Shown here piece by piece: positions 24,534-35,491 of a stretch of DNA of 41,572 nt (its first letter is position 1; each line of letters opens with the position of its first letter). The notes below the pieces were generated by a model. It was not told the origin of the DNA and made no database searches. It saw only the letters and a program-made list of their open reading frames with translations. A program made the position numbers and the translations under genes. Source of the stretch: Clostridium sp. AM33-3 (GTDB lineage: Bacteria > Bacillota > Clostridia > Lachnospirales > Lachnospiraceae). The DNA is taken from assembly GCF_003480315.1 (NCBI RefSeq), contig NZ_QUIV01000010.1:70343-111914 (forward strand), written 5' to 3'.

Positions 24534-25685
24534 CTATTTAGAAAAAAGTCCCTTTTTCTTATGTTTTCCTTCTGTCGGCGCTTCTCCATGCATAACCGCA
24601 TCGAAATTCCTCAGCGCTTCCTTCTGTGCCTCCGTCAGACGCTCCGGCACCTGAACAACCAGAGTCACATAGTGATCGCCGCGGAGATTGCGGTTACGTA
24701 AGGACGGTACACCCTTGCCCTTTAAGCGGACACGCGTATCGGTCTGGGTTCCTGCCTTGACCTCGTACTCGACCTCTCCGTCTACCGTCTTGATGCGGAT
24801 CGGACCGCCCAGCGCTGCTGTTGCGAAGGAGATCGGTACGGTAGAGAAGATGTTGACATCCTGACGCTTGAATACCGGATGCTGGGATACAACTGCCTCA
24901 ACCAGGAGATCACCTCTCTCGCCGCCGTTCACGCCAGGCTCACCACCGCCTGCGCAGCGTACACTCTGGCCATTATCGATACCAGCCGGAATGGTAACCT
25001 TAAATTTCTTCTTTCTGGTAATATAACCGCTTCCATAGCAGTCAGAGCATTTTTCTTTGATCACCTTGCCCTTGCCGCCGCAGTCCGGACAGGTCTGGAC
25101 ATTCTGCACCTGACCGAAGAAGGACTGCTGGGTGTAGATGATCTTACCCTTACCGCCGCACTTCTTACAGGTTTCCGGTGAAGTGCCTGGCTTTGCCCCG
25201 GTACCGTGACAGGTCGCACACTCTTCTTTGTAATTGATCTCAATTTCCTTTTCGCAGCCGAATACAGCCTCCTCAAAGGTAATGCGAATCGCGGTTCTCA
25301 CATTGGCACCACGCATAGGGCCATTATACTGGCTGCCGCCGCGGCTTCTTCCGCCACCGAAGATATCTCCGAAGATATCTCCGAAGATGTCTCCCATGTC
25401 AGCTCCGTTGAAATCGAAACCGCCAAAGCCGCCGGCACCGCCGCCTGCGCCGCCCTCGAATGCAGCATGACCAAACTGGTCGTACTTTCTTCTCTTCTCC
25501 GGGTCACTTAACACGCTGTATGCCTCCGATGCTTCCTTGAACTTACGCTCGGCCTCGGCATCGCCCGGGTTAGCGTCCGGATGATATTTTTTTGCAAGGA
25601 CACGATATGCTTTCTTTAATGCAGCCTCATCGGCGTTCTTCGGAACTCCCAGGACCTCGTAATAATCTCTCTTAGTCTCTGCCAT
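24534..25685 (-). CDS. dnaJ: Chaperone DnaJ (Hsp40)
   Basis: A 383-residue type I Hsp40 that stimulates the ATPase of DnaK and delivers unfolded substrates. It has an N-terminal J domain with HPD at 35-37, a Gly/Phe-rich linker, a zinc domain with four CxxCxGxG motifs ([24 protein letters not shown] and CSDCYGSG), and a C-terminal substrate-binding part. The start at 25685 ([13 protein letters not shown]) matches the family; an upstream in-frame start adds eight residues. It is separated from dnaK by 280 bases with a possible terminator, so it may be less strongly expressed or have its own promoter. Confidence 0.96.
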   Translation of the reverse strand: MAETKRDYYEVLGVPKNADEAALKKAYRVLAKKYHPDANPGDAEAERKFKEASEAYSVLSDPEKRRKYDQFGHAAFEGGAGGGAGGFGGFDFNGADMGDIFGDIFGDIFGGGRSRGGSQYNGPMRGANVRTAIRITFEEAVFGCEKEIEINYKEECATCHGTGAKPGTSPETCKKCGGKGKIIYTQQSFFGQVQNVQTCPDCGGKGKVIKEKCSDCYGSGYITRKKKFKVTIPAGIDNGQSVRCAGGGEPGVNGGERGDLLVEAVVSQHPVFKRQDVNIFSTVPISFATAALGGPIRIKTVDGEVEYEVKAGTQTDTRVRLKGKGVPSLRNRNLRGDHYVTLVVQVPERLTEAQKEALRNFDAVMHGEAPTEGKHKKKGLFSK

Positions 25686-25875
25686 GATGCTTTTTCCTTC
25701 CTCTTTCACTTAAGACGCATCCGCGCCCTTCTTTTTCTATACTGTCAATCAGCTTTTGGGGTTCAAAAATTTCCCTGTCTCCAGGCATACTTTCATGAAC
25801 CATAATGTCTTTCAGACACCGAAATGGCTGTCGCCTCTTGCGAAAGTCCCGGAGCAAACGCTCCTGAGATTTTCG

Positions 25876-25899
25876 GAAAAAGCGCCAGCCTCTCCCGGC
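25876..25899 (-). terminator. Possible terminator between dnaK and dnaJ
   Basis: A short GC-rich stem (GCCGG with CTGGC, one G-U) is followed on the minus strand by GCTTTTTCC. Another hairpin, with a TTGC loop, lies nearer dnaK around 25919-25934. Together they could reduce readthrough into dnaJ. Confidence 0.35.
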
Positions 25900-25965
25900 A
25901 ATACTCCGGATTGGCGGAGAGACCTTGCGGTCTCCCCGTTGGTCCGTTATGCCTTACTATATGGA

Positions 25966-27867
<1,902 letters not shown>

Positions 27868-27907
27868 TCAAACAATTTTTGATAATACGCTAAGTTTCGC
27901 AGCTGGT

Positions 27908-28513
27908 TTAGTTTGCAACCTGAACCATGCTGTGGCGTACCACGCTGCCGCGGTACTTGTAACCCTTCTGCAGTTCCATGGCGATCTCATTCTCGCCGTA
28001 TTTCTCATCCTCCACATGCATCACTGCGTTGTGCAGGTTCGGGTCGAACTGCTTGCCTACTGCCTCGATCGATTCCACTCCGGCATCTTCCAGAGTTTTC
28101 ACGAACTGCTTGTAGATCTTTTCAATGCCTTCGGCAAAGGAAGAACCCTTCTCATCCTCCGGCACGGCTGCCAGGCCTCTCTCGAAGTTATCTAACACCG
28201 GAAGGATCTTCTCGATGATATCCTTCGCTCCGATCTCGTACATGGCTGCCTTCTCTTTTTCCGTACGCTTGCGGAAATTATCAAACTCGGCCATCTGGCG
28301 TTTTAATCGATCCTGAAGTTCCTCAATCTGAGCATCTTTGGGATCTTTCTTTGCGTCCTTTGCTTCTTTTGCTTCGTTTTCCCTGGTTTCTGCCTCCTGG
28401 TTTTCGGTTCCTGCGGAGGTTTCGCCATTATCTGCTTCAGTGTGCTCAGTCTCAAGATTTTCGTTCTCGACCTCAGCGGCACTCTGCTTTACTTCTTTTT
28501 CTTTCTGACTCAT
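27908..28513 (-). CDS. grpE: Nucleotide exchange factor GrpE
   Basis: A 201-residue DnaK exchange factor. An acidic, disordered N-terminus (about 1-55) leads into a long coiled coil (IEELQDRLKRQMAEFDNFRKRTEKEK) and a C-terminal beta domain with the family signature FDPNLHNAVMHVEDEKYGENEIAMELQKGYKYRGSVVRHSMVQV. The Glu-rich start is longer than in many homologues but not unusual in Lachnospiraceae. It is the second gene of the hrcA operon. Confidence 0.96.
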   Translation of the reverse strand: MSQKEKEVKQSAAEVENENLETEHTEADNGETSAGTENQEAETRENEAKEAKDAKKDPKDAQIEELQDRLKRQMAEFDNFRKRTEKEKAAMYEIGAKDIIEKILPVLDNFERGLAAVPEDEKGSSFAEGIEKIYKQFVKTLEDAGVESIEAVGKQFDPNLHNAVMHVEDEKYGENEIAMELQKGYKYRGSVVRHSMVQVAN

Positions 28514-28552
28514 GGTTTATCGCCTTTCTTTATCGGCGTCATCTCTGACACA

Positions 28553-29587
28553 CTAACTCTCATTTTTATAGGTGGCATCCAGCTGCTTCATCAGATGCTT
28601 CAGCGTACTGAGTACTCTTTCGTAATCCATCCGCTTTGGTCCGATGATACCAATGGTACCGCGGATACCCTCTCCCAGCTCATAGTTGGCAGTGACCACG
28701 CTGCAGTCCTTCATGGTCTGAAGCGGTGTCTCGTCTCCAATGTAAACCTGGATTCCATTGCTGTCTTCCGACTCATTTACATCTGCAATGAGCTCCTGGA
28801 GCTTATCCTTCTGTTCCAGTGTACTGATTAGCTGGCTTGCTTTCTCACCGTCGCTCAGCTCCGGATATTTGAAAATATTGGTAGCACCGCTTGTGTAGAT
28901 CTGAAGATCTTCCTCATCGGCCCGGATTGCTCCGGCTACTTCATTTAATACAAGATCCACAATCTGACTGTGAACGCCGGCCTGCTGTTTGAGCTTTGTG
29001 ATAACATCCAGATTGATCTGCTCAATGGTGAGACCGTTAAGCGCGCTGTTTAAAAGGATGTTGAGGTTCAGGATATCTTCCTGGCTCACCGACTCCGGTA
29101 CATTCACCATGGCATTCTTAATGAGGTTTCCCTCTACCACGATGACCACCAGGAGTTTGTTTTCCTCCATCCGGGACAGCTGGATGAATTTCAGCTTGTT
29201 CTGGTGATACTGCGGACCACTGATCATGGCAGCATAGTTGGTGTTGTTAGCCAGAAGCTGTGCCAGCTTCTTTAAGACCAGTTCCACACGGTCAACCCTT
29301 TTGATCATCAGGCTTTTGACCTCCGTGACTTCCTGTTCTTTTTCCTGCATAATCTGGTCTACATAGAAGCGGTAGCCTTTATCGGATGGGATCCGTCCCG
29401 CCGATGTATGGGGCTGCTGGATATATCCCATCTCCTCCAGATCCGACATTTCGTTTCGGATGGTTGCGGAACTCAGTTTTAAATCCGTATATTTGGAAAT
29501 GGTTCTGGAACCCACCGGCTCACCTGTTTCCAGATAAGTCTTGATGATAGCTTTTAATATAGTAACTTTACGATCATCCAGTTCCAT
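28553..29587 (-). CDS. hrcA: Heat-inducible transcription repressor HrcA
   Basis: A 344-residue repressor that binds CIRCE. The N-terminal winged helix is visible (GEPVGSRTISKYTDLKLSSATIRNEMSDLEEMGYIQQPHTSAGRIPSDKGYRFYVD). A GAF-like inserted region and a C-terminal dimerisation part follow, with IGIIGPKRMDYERV near the end. The GroE chaperonin normally keeps HrcA active; groES/groEL are not in this window. It is the first gene of the operon and is autoregulated through the CIRCE at 29609-29635. Confidence 0.97.
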   Translation of the reverse strand: MELDDRKVTILKAIIKTYLETGEPVGSRTISKYTDLKLSSATIRNEMSDLEEMGYIQQPHTSAGRIPSDKGYRFYVDQIMQEKEQEVTEVKSLMIKRVDRVELVLKKLAQLLANNTNYAAMISGPQYHQNKLKFIQLSRMEENKLLVVIVVEGNLIKNAMVNVPESVSQEDILNLNILLNSALNGLTIEQINLDVITKLKQQAGVHSQIVDLVLNEVAGAIRADEEDLQIYTSGATNIFKYPELSDGEKASQLISTLEQKDKLQELIADVNESEDSNGIQVYIGDETPLQTMKDCSVVTANYELGEGIRGTIGIIGPKRMDYERVLSTLKHLMKQLDATYKNES

Positions 29588-29608
29588 TCTGCCGCCTCCT
29601 TCTTCTTG

Positions 29609-29635
29609 TTAGCACTCATCATCAAGGAGTGCTAA
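29609..29635. promoter_or_regulatory. CIRCE operator
   Basis: TTAGCACTC, nine bases, then GAGTGCTAA: a perfect match to the CIRCE consensus bound by HrcA. It lies between the promoter at 29648-29676 and the hrcA ribosome binding site. Confidence 0.98.
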
Positions 29636-29647
29636 CATTCTGTGATT

Positions 29648-29676
29648 AATATACTTTACCCTATGTAGTTTGTCAA
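29648..29676 (-). promoter_or_regulatory. Sigma-A promoter of the hrcA operon
   Basis: Minus-strand TTGACA, a 17-base spacer and TATATT, directly upstream of CIRCE. Confidence 0.85.
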
Positions 29677-29759
29677 GAGGTTTGCCTGAAAAATCTGTGT
29701 TTTTTCTGTGACTTTTTGTATTTTCCAGGGCAGAAACAGACCTGCTTTTCGTTTTTTCC

Positions 29760-29787
29760 TTGACAAATCAAAAAAAATGTGTAAAAT
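29760..29787 (+). promoter_or_regulatory. Promoter for the 3D-domain protein
   Basis: TTGACA, a 16-base spacer and TAAAAT. The leader is over 100 bases long and holds an imperfect palindrome around GTTACAAATTTGTTAC near 29809-29824, which could be a regulatory site. Confidence 0.6.
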
Positions 29788-29907
29788 AAGGACTTATCGT
29801 TCATATGTTACAAATTTGTTACATATATTTAATTTGTGTGAATTGAATATTTCGTTTTTGTGGCACACAAACCTGTAACAGATTCTGGAAAAGAAAGGAC
29901 TGATTTT

Positions 29908-30654
29908 ATGTTAAAAACCAAAAGAATGTTTGTCACCTTACTGATCTCAGCCATGTTCCTGATCAGAGGTGCCTTTACTGCTCTGGCAGCAGCCCCGGAT
30001 GGCTCCTTTGATGCATTCGAGGGCAATACCATTGTCGGCTGGGCGTGGGATTCCTCCATGCCGAACACCGGCGTTCCGGTCAGCGTAACCATTACCAATA
30101 AAGAAACCGGTGAGCAGGTTAAAAGCTATCACCAGACCGCAGTCACCTACCGTTCTGATCTGAAAGAAAACGGAATCGGCAATGGGAATCACGGTTTCCG
30201 CATCAGCATAAACTGGGACGCGCTGGCAGACGGCACTTATGTTGTAGAAGGCGCGGTAGACGGCAAAGCGCTTTCCAATCCGAAAACCTATGTAAAGGGA
30301 GAATCGGCCCAGACTGCTGCTGAAAGCACTTCTGCTGAGGAAAGCCACGAACATACCGGTTTAAAATCCCTCGGCTTCTTCCGCACCACCGGCTACTGTC
30401 CATGCAGACAGTGCTCCGAGGGCTGGGGCCGCCACACCAGCACCGGCACCATCGCAACCTCCGGACGTACCATTGCCGTGGACCCGCGCGTCATTCCTTA
30501 CGGAAGCAAGGTCATGATCGGCGGTGTCATCTACACCGCAGAGGACCGCGGCGGCGGCGTCAAGGGCAACCACGTGGATATTTTCTTTGATACTCACGCA
30601 CAGACCCGCCAGCATGGAAAGCAGACTCAGGAAGTGTTCCTGGTGCTGGGGTAA
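29908..30654 (+). CDS. Secreted 3D-domain cell-wall protein
   Basis: A 248-residue exported protein. A signal peptide (about 1-28) ends near ALAAAP. Residues 30-130 form an Ig-like beta domain of the GBS Bsp-like type (DGSFDAFEGNTIVGWAWD). A Ser/Glu-rich linker leads to a C-terminal 3D domain with CPCRQC at 164-169 and conserved aspartates D192, D213, D224 and D228. The 3D domain has the MltA-like double-psi barrel and is found in peptidoglycan-cleaving or resuscitation proteins (YocH, Rpf/Sps types). The start at 29908 has AAAGGA and gives a proper signal peptide; a longer upstream frame does not. It is probably monocistronic. Confidence 0.85.
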   Translation: MLKTKRMFVTLLISAMFLIRGAFTALAAAPDGSFDAFEGNTIVGWAWDSSMPNTGVPVSVTITNKETGEQVKSYHQTAVTYRSDLKENGIGNGNHGFRISINWDALADGTYVVEGAVDGKALSNPKTYVKGESAQTAAESTSAEESHEHTGLKSLGFFRTTGYCPCRQCSEGWGRHTSTGTIATSGRTIAVDPRVIPYGSKVMIGGVIYTAEDRGGGVKGNHVDIFFDTHAQTRQHGKQTQEVFLVLG

Positions 30655-30679
30655 AATAACCATTTGATTCACTTTAATA

Positions 30680-30717
30680 GGGCCGTGTGAGTTGCCTTTC
30701 GGCAACTCACACGGCCC
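30680..30717. terminator. Bidirectional terminator between convergent genes
   Basis: Two perfectly paired 16-base arms (30680-30695 and 30702-30717) surround a 6-base loop, between the 3D-protein stop and the dehydratase stop. The U tracts are short on both sides, but the stem is very stable. Confidence 0.8.
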
Positions 30718-30745
30718 TTGTCATATACTTATATTGTTATTTACA

Positions 30746-31891
30746 TCACCAGTCTTTTACAGATCCATCGAATGCCCGGTGCGCTGCATTGCTGCCGCGC
30801 TCTTTTGCCGGATACAGTTCTTCTGCATCGTCGGCAAGTTCAATTCCGATTCCCGGTGCTTCCGGAATCATCATACAGCCATTCTCAAAATGGAATGGTT
30901 CTTTCACCATCTTGTCTTCCGCTCCATTTAAGCAGAAGCCCGGGAGTTCCTGGATCCCAAGGTTCGGAATGGATGCGCAGATCTGCAGGCAGGCTGCCGT
31001 GGATACCGGTCCAAGCGGGTTATGCGGAATCACCAGTACATCGTGTGCTTCTGCAAGCGCACAGATCTTCTTGCTGGTGGTAATGCCGCCAACTGCGCAG
31101 ACATCCGGACGGATATACTGGCATGCATGGCGTGCCATCAGCACTTCAAATTCGCGCAGATCGATGGCTCTCTCACCGGTTGCGATCGGAACCCCGATCT
31201 TGGATGCCACCTCTGCCATCGTATCCACATTGTCCGGCGGAACCGGATCTTCCAGGATCATCGGGCGGTATGGCTCTACTGCACGACCAAATGCGACAGC
31301 CTCTGGCAAAGTCATGCCGCGATGCACTTCCAAAACGAAATCAAAATCATTTCCGACTGCTTCCCGGCAGACACGGACTTTTTCTACTTCCCGCTCTATA
31401 CGGCTGGCGAAGAACTCTCCCTTTCCATCCGCACTGCTCTTCGGTCCGTTGCAGAAAATCTTGGCAGCGGTGAAGCCCATCTGCTGTAGTTCCTGATACT
31501 GCTTTGCGAGTTCTTCCTTATCATCGGTTATATGCATGACGGAAGCGTAAACGCGCACCTTATCGCGGGTTTTTCCGCCCAATAATTCATAAACCGGAAC
31601 GCCGAGTGCCTTTCCTTTAATGTCCCAAAGCGCAATGTCAATAGCGGAAATCGCACTCATAATGACAGAACCGCGGAAATACACGGATCGCAGAAAGTTC
31701 TGGTTAAAATCTTCAATACGGAACGGATCTTTTCCAATTAAGTAATCCGCAAACTTTTCAATGGCTGCTGCCGTTGCCTGCAGATATCCCCAGTTTCCGG
31801 CTTCTCCAAGACCGGTAATGCCGGCATCGGTGTAAACCTGTACGAAAAGATAATGTTTGGCAAAGCGCAGCTTTACGTCTGTAATCTTCAT
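30746..31891 (-). CDS. Mandelate racemase/muconate lactonizing family enzyme, probable sugar-acid dehydratase
   Basis: A 381-residue enolase-superfamily protein. The N-terminal capping domain precedes the barrel. Metal ligands appear to be E188, E214 (ILEDP) and E240 (TGER), with H190 in an EVH motif and H290 in PHNPLGP as acid/base residues. This His pattern resembles galactonate dehydratase (DgoD), although DgoD has Asp where E188 stands. The likely reaction is dehydration of an aldonic acid to a 2-keto-3-deoxy acid. It is the third gene of an operon with a SLC13-type permease and an esterase. AAAGGAGTG precedes the start. The substrate is not determinable here. Confidence 0.85.
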   Translation of the reverse strand: MKITDVKLRFAKHYLFVQVYTDAGITGLGEAGNWGYLQATAAAIEKFADYLIGKDPFRIEDFNQNFLRSVYFRGSVIMSAISAIDIALWDIKGKALGVPVYELLGGKTRDKVRVYASVMHITDDKEELAKQYQELQQMGFTAAKIFCNGPKSSADGKGEFFASRIEREVEKVRVCREAVGNDFDFVLEVHRGMTLPEAVAFGRAVEPYRPMILEDPVPPDNVDTMAEVASKIGVPIATGERAIDLREFEVLMARHACQYIRPDVCAVGGITTSKKICALAEAHDVLVIPHNPLGPVSTAACLQICASIPNLGIQELPGFCLNGAEDKMVKEPFHFENGCMMIPEAPGIGIELADDAEELYPAKERGSNAAHRAFDGSVKDW

Positions 31892-31926
31892 AGTTTCACT
31901 CCTTTAATGTTCTACATTCTTTCATT

Positions 31927-32832
31927 TTATCGGTTTATATGTTCCAAAAAGAAACGATCATGCAGTTCTAATGCTCGTTCCCATCCAGGTGTCCGGTTGG
32001 TTGTAAATCCGTGCATAGCTTCTGGAATCCTCTGCATGGTTACACAAACTCCCGCCTTTACCAATCGCATTCCAAAGTTTTCCGTATCATCTCTCAGGCT
32101 GTCTTCTCCTGCAGATAAAATCAAACAGTCTGGAAATGCAGCCAGGACCTGCTCCGTTGCAAAAGCAGGGGAACAGCATGGATCAGATGCATCTGCATCT
32201 CCCACATAAAAATCTGTATACAGTTTCTCCGTTTCCGCGCGTTTCACCCAGAATGGATCCTGTTTTAATTCCTCCGACAGCCTTTCTACCGGATTCGCGG
32301 TATTGTCTGTTGGGAAATACTCCATCAAGGCGCAACATGGATGAAATGCTTTCGTTTCCGCATTTTTCACCAGAGCCGATGCCACAAGATTGCCTCCGGC
32401 ACTATGTCCGGCAAGCATGATTTTTTCCGGATCGATACACAGTTCTTCTGCATGTTCAAACACATACTGTATGATTCCATAGCTTTCTTCTGCAGCATAA
32501 GGGAACGGTTTTTCCGGTGCAAGACTATAATCAACATCCCATACCAGAGCATTCGTTGCTTCCATGACTGCACAGCAATATCTGCGCTCACGATCCGTGC
32601 GTCCTTTTAAAAATCCACCACCATGAAAGTTTAATAAAATTGGGGCCCGATCCGGCAAAGCTTCCGGCCGTTCTTCAAAGACATGCACACAATAACCGTT
32701 TTTTGTCTGAATCCAAAGTTCTGTTTCTTTTCCCGACAGTGCCGCTAACTCTTCCTGACTCACAGGACCAAAACGATCTCTGTGCCGCACAGTCTCTGCA
32801 ATAGCAATTTTTTCTTCCTGTGTCATATCCAC
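31927..32832 (-). CDS. Alpha/beta-hydrolase esterase, hormone-sensitive-lipase family
   Basis: A 301-residue cytosolic hydrolase with no signal peptide. The HSL-type oxyanion motif HGGG is at 70-73, the nucleophile S144 lies in GHSAGG, and D244 and H274 complete the triad. It probably removes an acyl group or opens a lactone on a small carbohydrate acid, given the neighbouring permease and dehydratase. The start shown is GTG at 32832; an ATG two codons later is equally possible given GGGAG upstream. It lies 15 bases after the permease stop. Confidence 0.85.
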   Translation of the reverse strand: MDMTQEEKIAIAETVRHRDRFGPVSQEELAALSGKETELWIQTKNGYCVHVFEERPEALPDRAPILLNFHGGGFLKGRTDRERRYCCAVMEATNALVWDVDYSLAPEKPFPYAAEESYGIIQYVFEHAEELCIDPEKIMLAGHSAGGNLVASALVKNAETKAFHPCCALMEYFPTDNTANPVERLSEELKQDPFWVKRAETEKLYTDFYVGDADASDPCCSPAFATEQVLAAFPDCLILSAGEDSLRDDTENFGMRLVKAGVCVTMQRIPEAMHGFTTNRTPGWERALELHDRFFLEHINR

Positions 32833-32847
32833 GTCACTCCCTTTCTT

Positions 32848-34143
32848 TTAAAATGCAGGGAATACTGTCATGGTATAAACGATATAGATAAATGGCAAAA
32901 TCAATGTAATCAGTGCGCCGCTCTTAAAGATGGCCTTCAAATCATAACCGCCATCAGCCATGCACATCGGAACCGCCGGTGTCGCCATCGGAGTGAGGAA
33001 TGCCGTCAGGGAACCTGCATTGACTAACAGAACCAGTCCTGTCGGATTTGCACCCAGTGCGGAACAGGTCAGCAGACAAATCGGAACAAATACCGCAGAT
33101 ACAGAACGGTTCAGCATAAACTGAGTCAGTGCAAACGGGATCAGGAAGAATAACGCACCGAGCACATAGTTATTGTGAGTACCACCAACGGCTGTTGCCA
33201 AAGCATTTCCAATCATATCGCCTGCTCCGGTGTTCGTCAGGGCGGTTCCAAGTGCCAGTGCACCTACAAACAGCATTAACATATCCCACGGGATATCACG
33301 CAGTGCAGATTTCTGATCTACCACACCAAATAAAACCATCAGAAGGCTTCCGGTCAATGCCACAGACCAGGTGGTAAGATGAAGCTGGCTGGAAAAGATC
33401 AGGCATAAAATGGTTCCAAAAAATACGGCAATTCCAATCTTATCTACAACCGGGCTGAGTTTCTGTGCCTGCTTTCCAGAATTGCGGTTTTCCAGTGCTT
33501 CAATCGGGACAATCGGAGCCTTTGGTGTAAATTTCGGTCCGATAAACAGTGCCCAAAGCGGAACAATGATCAAAATCGGCCAGGTGCCAATGGTAAAGTC
33601 AATCGCACGGATGCTCATACCGGTAAATCCATAGGTTTCCATAAATCCGGTAAACTGTCCGGCCTGCTGGATCGCAGTTGAAAGCGGCAGAATCCCGCAG
33701 CATGCCACACACACGACCATAACCGGGAACATATACTGGGAACGGCTATGGTTCGTATTGTCACAGAGTGCTGCCAGAAGCGGGCTTACGATCGCATAAA
33801 CTACCATCGGGCTCGCAATAAAGTTTGTCAGAAGCACTGCCAGCAGAATATAACCAAAATATGCGGTCACAAAACTGCCTCTTGTGAGCTTCATGATTGC
33901 TCCGCACATACCGTCTACCAAAGATGTGCGCCGAAATCCTGCTGCCACAATAAACATGGTTGCCATCAAAAGCGTATTTACATTTGAAAAACCAGACAAA
34001 GCACCTGCCGCATCAATACAGCCGGTAAAATATAACGCTGTCAGAGAGATCATTGCCGTAAGCCACATTGGAATCTTGTTCAGCATGTAACTAACCAGCG
34101 TTGCCGCAAAGATTACCATGCAGATCATCATTTGAGTATTCAT
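32848..34143 (-). CDS. SLC13/DASS-type anion permease
   Basis: A 431-residue polytopic membrane protein of the ion-transporter superfamily that includes divalent-anion/sodium symporters. Typical segments are VILLLATMFIVAAGF-like helices early on, TNFIASPMVVYAIVSPLL near the first re-entrant loop, and NRSVSAVFVPICLL and TPMATPAVPMCMADGGYD in the second half. It probably imports the organic or sugar acid used by the two downstream enzymes. The start at 34143 was chosen for an AAGGGGAAAC site just before it; the frame is open further upstream. It is the first gene of the operon and divergent from the AraC-type gene. Confidence 0.82.
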   Translation of the reverse strand: MNTQMMICMVIFAATLVSYMLNKIPMWLTAMISLTALYFTGCIDAAGALSGFSNVNTLLMATMFIVAAGFRRTSLVDGMCGAIMKLTRGSFVTAYFGYILLAVLLTNFIASPMVVYAIVSPLLAALCDNTNHSRSQYMFPVMVVCVACCGILPLSTAIQQAGQFTGFMETYGFTGMSIRAIDFTIGTWPILIIVPLWALFIGPKFTPKAPIVPIEALENRNSGKQAQKLSPVVDKIGIAVFFGTILCLIFSSQLHLTTWSVALTGSLLMVLFGVVDQKSALRDIPWDMLMLFVGALALGTALTNTGAGDMIGNALATAVGGTHNNYVLGALFFLIPFALTQFMLNRSVSAVFVPICLLTCSALGANPTGLVLLVNAGSLTAFLTPMATPAVPMCMADGGYDLKAIFKSGALITLILPFIYIVYTMTVFPAF

Positions 34144-34338
34144 AGTTTCCCCTTCCATTATAACATCATTTTTCGAAACTCCATAAGCACTTGGCTGCCC
34201 GGGCACAGGCTTGTTGTCGTTGTGCTTATCCTAACAGAGGAAAACTCGTTTGTCGCTGCAAATATTCGCAGGTTTCCGTTACGCTTTTCTTTTCCTTTAA
34301 CCTCATTTTCTTTTTATGCAGGCATATCTGACAATACG

Positions 34339-34356
34339 AAATCCAAATATTTTCCC
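34339..34356 (-). promoter_or_regulatory. 18-base site, left copy of an inverted pair
   Basis: The minus strand reads GGGAAAATATTTGGATTT, identical to plus-strand 34521-34538. It lies about 200 bases upstream of the permease start. The pair is probably bound by the AraC-type regulator. The rest of the 410-base divergent gap has no gene. Confidence 0.6.
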
Positions 34357-34443
34357 TGTGCAATCTGTCGTTTTCTGCATTTTTTCTTTGTACGTTTTGC
34401 CAGTTCTTCATTTCCCGGGCTTGTACAAATTCCGAAACAATAA

Positions 34444-34472
34444 TTGACTTTTCTGGTTTTATCAGGTATCCT
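34444..34472 (+). promoter_or_regulatory. Promoter for the AraC-type regulator
   Basis: TTGACT, a 17-base spacer and TATCCT, about 80 bases upstream of the start codon and between the two 18-base sites. Confidence 0.5.
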
Positions 34473-34520
34473 AAAAGCAATTTAATCAGATTCCATGTTT
34501 CATTTCTGAATTTTATGATA

Positions 34521-34538
34521 GGGAAAATATTTGGATTT
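34521..34538 (+). promoter_or_regulatory. 18-base site, right copy of an inverted pair
   Basis: GGGAAAATATTTGGATTT on the plus strand, ending two bases before the AAGGAG of the AraC-type gene. Bound protein here would block transcription or translation start of the regulator, consistent with autorepression. Confidence 0.6.
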
Positions 34539-34553
34539 TTAAGGAGAGAAAAA

Positions 34554-35486
34554 ATGGATCAGACCAACTATGAGCTGGATCTTCCCCGGGAAAATATCCA
34601 TCTGCGCTGTTTTGCACACAACATTATGAATTACCGCTATCACTGGCATACAGACGAATATGAGCTGAGCATTGTTCTTCAGGGAAACCAGCAGTACTGC
34701 CGCGGCACCGATACGCACACGCTTCTCGAAGATGATCTGATTCTCACTGCCCCGGGCAATGGCCATGCGTCTACGCGCCAGCAGCCGGATACCCGGGCAC
34801 TCGTTCTCCATTTTCCGGCAAATGCATTGAAGTTTCTGAACAAGAAGGGGTACATCTACCAGTTTCCATCCTGTCTTTCCAACGAAGGAAACCGTTACGA
34901 ACCCAGATTTTGCCAGCTTCGTTTTTACGCAGCCCAGATTTGGAATGCCGTCGAGCAGGGTGGTGCTTATGCACAGTTAAGCGCAAAAGCCAATCTGGAA
35001 CTGCTGCTGATCAGCCTTTTCACCAGGTTCGACCCGCAGCAGCTTAACCTCATCTCGGAAGATGACAAGCGTCGTTCTACCATGCGTCTTCTGCTGACTT
35101 ATGTGGAAGAACATTATGCTGAAAAACTGGCACTGGAGGATCTGGCAGACTATGCCCAGTATAACCGCACTTACATTTCTACTTTATTTAAACAGATGGT
35201 GGGAATTAATTTTCATGAATATCTCACGCGTGTCCGATTCCAGCATGCACTAAATGACCTGACCTACACCAAAGATAATCTTACCGACATTGCATTAAGA
35301 AATGGATTTCCAGATTTAAAAACGCTGACGGCACGCTTCCGTTCCACGTTGCTTCGCACGCCTGCCGAATACCGCGCAGCCTTAAAGCCAGGAGATGTGC
35401 TTTATGAAAACCAGCGTCAGTTTCTGGATCCTGCAGACAGCGTGCTGCGGCAAAAATTAAAAGAATACACTAAAATCGGACTGTAA
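34554..35486 (+). CDS. AraC-family transcriptional regulator
   Basis: A 310-residue regulator. The N-terminal cupin-like sensor (YRYHWHTDEYELSIVLQGNQQYCRGTDTHTLLEDDLILTAPG) is of the sugar-sensing type. The C-terminal double helix-turn-helix runs from about 205 to 295 (LALEDLADYAQYNRTYISTLFKQMVGINFHEYL and then LTDIALRNGFPDLKTLTARFRSTL). It is divergent from the permease-esterase-dehydratase operon and very probably activates it in response to its substrate. The start at 34554 has AAGGAG. A 14-codon longer frame upstream lacks a ribosome binding site and overlaps the 18-base site. Confidence 0.88.
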   Translation: MDQTNYELDLPRENIHLRCFAHNIMNYRYHWHTDEYELSIVLQGNQQYCRGTDTHTLLEDDLILTAPGNGHASTRQQPDTRALVLHFPANALKFLNKKGYIYQFPSCLSNEGNRYEPRFCQLRFYAAQIWNAVEQGGAYAQLSAKANLELLLISLFTRFDPQQLNLISEDDKRRSTMRLLLTYVEEHYAEKLALEDLADYAQYNRTYISTLFKQMVGINFHEYLTRVRFQHALNDLTYTKDNLTDIALRNGFPDLKTLTARFRSTLLRTPAEYRAALKPGDVLYENQRQFLDPADSVLRQKLKEYTKIGL

Positions 35487-35491
35487 TAAAC

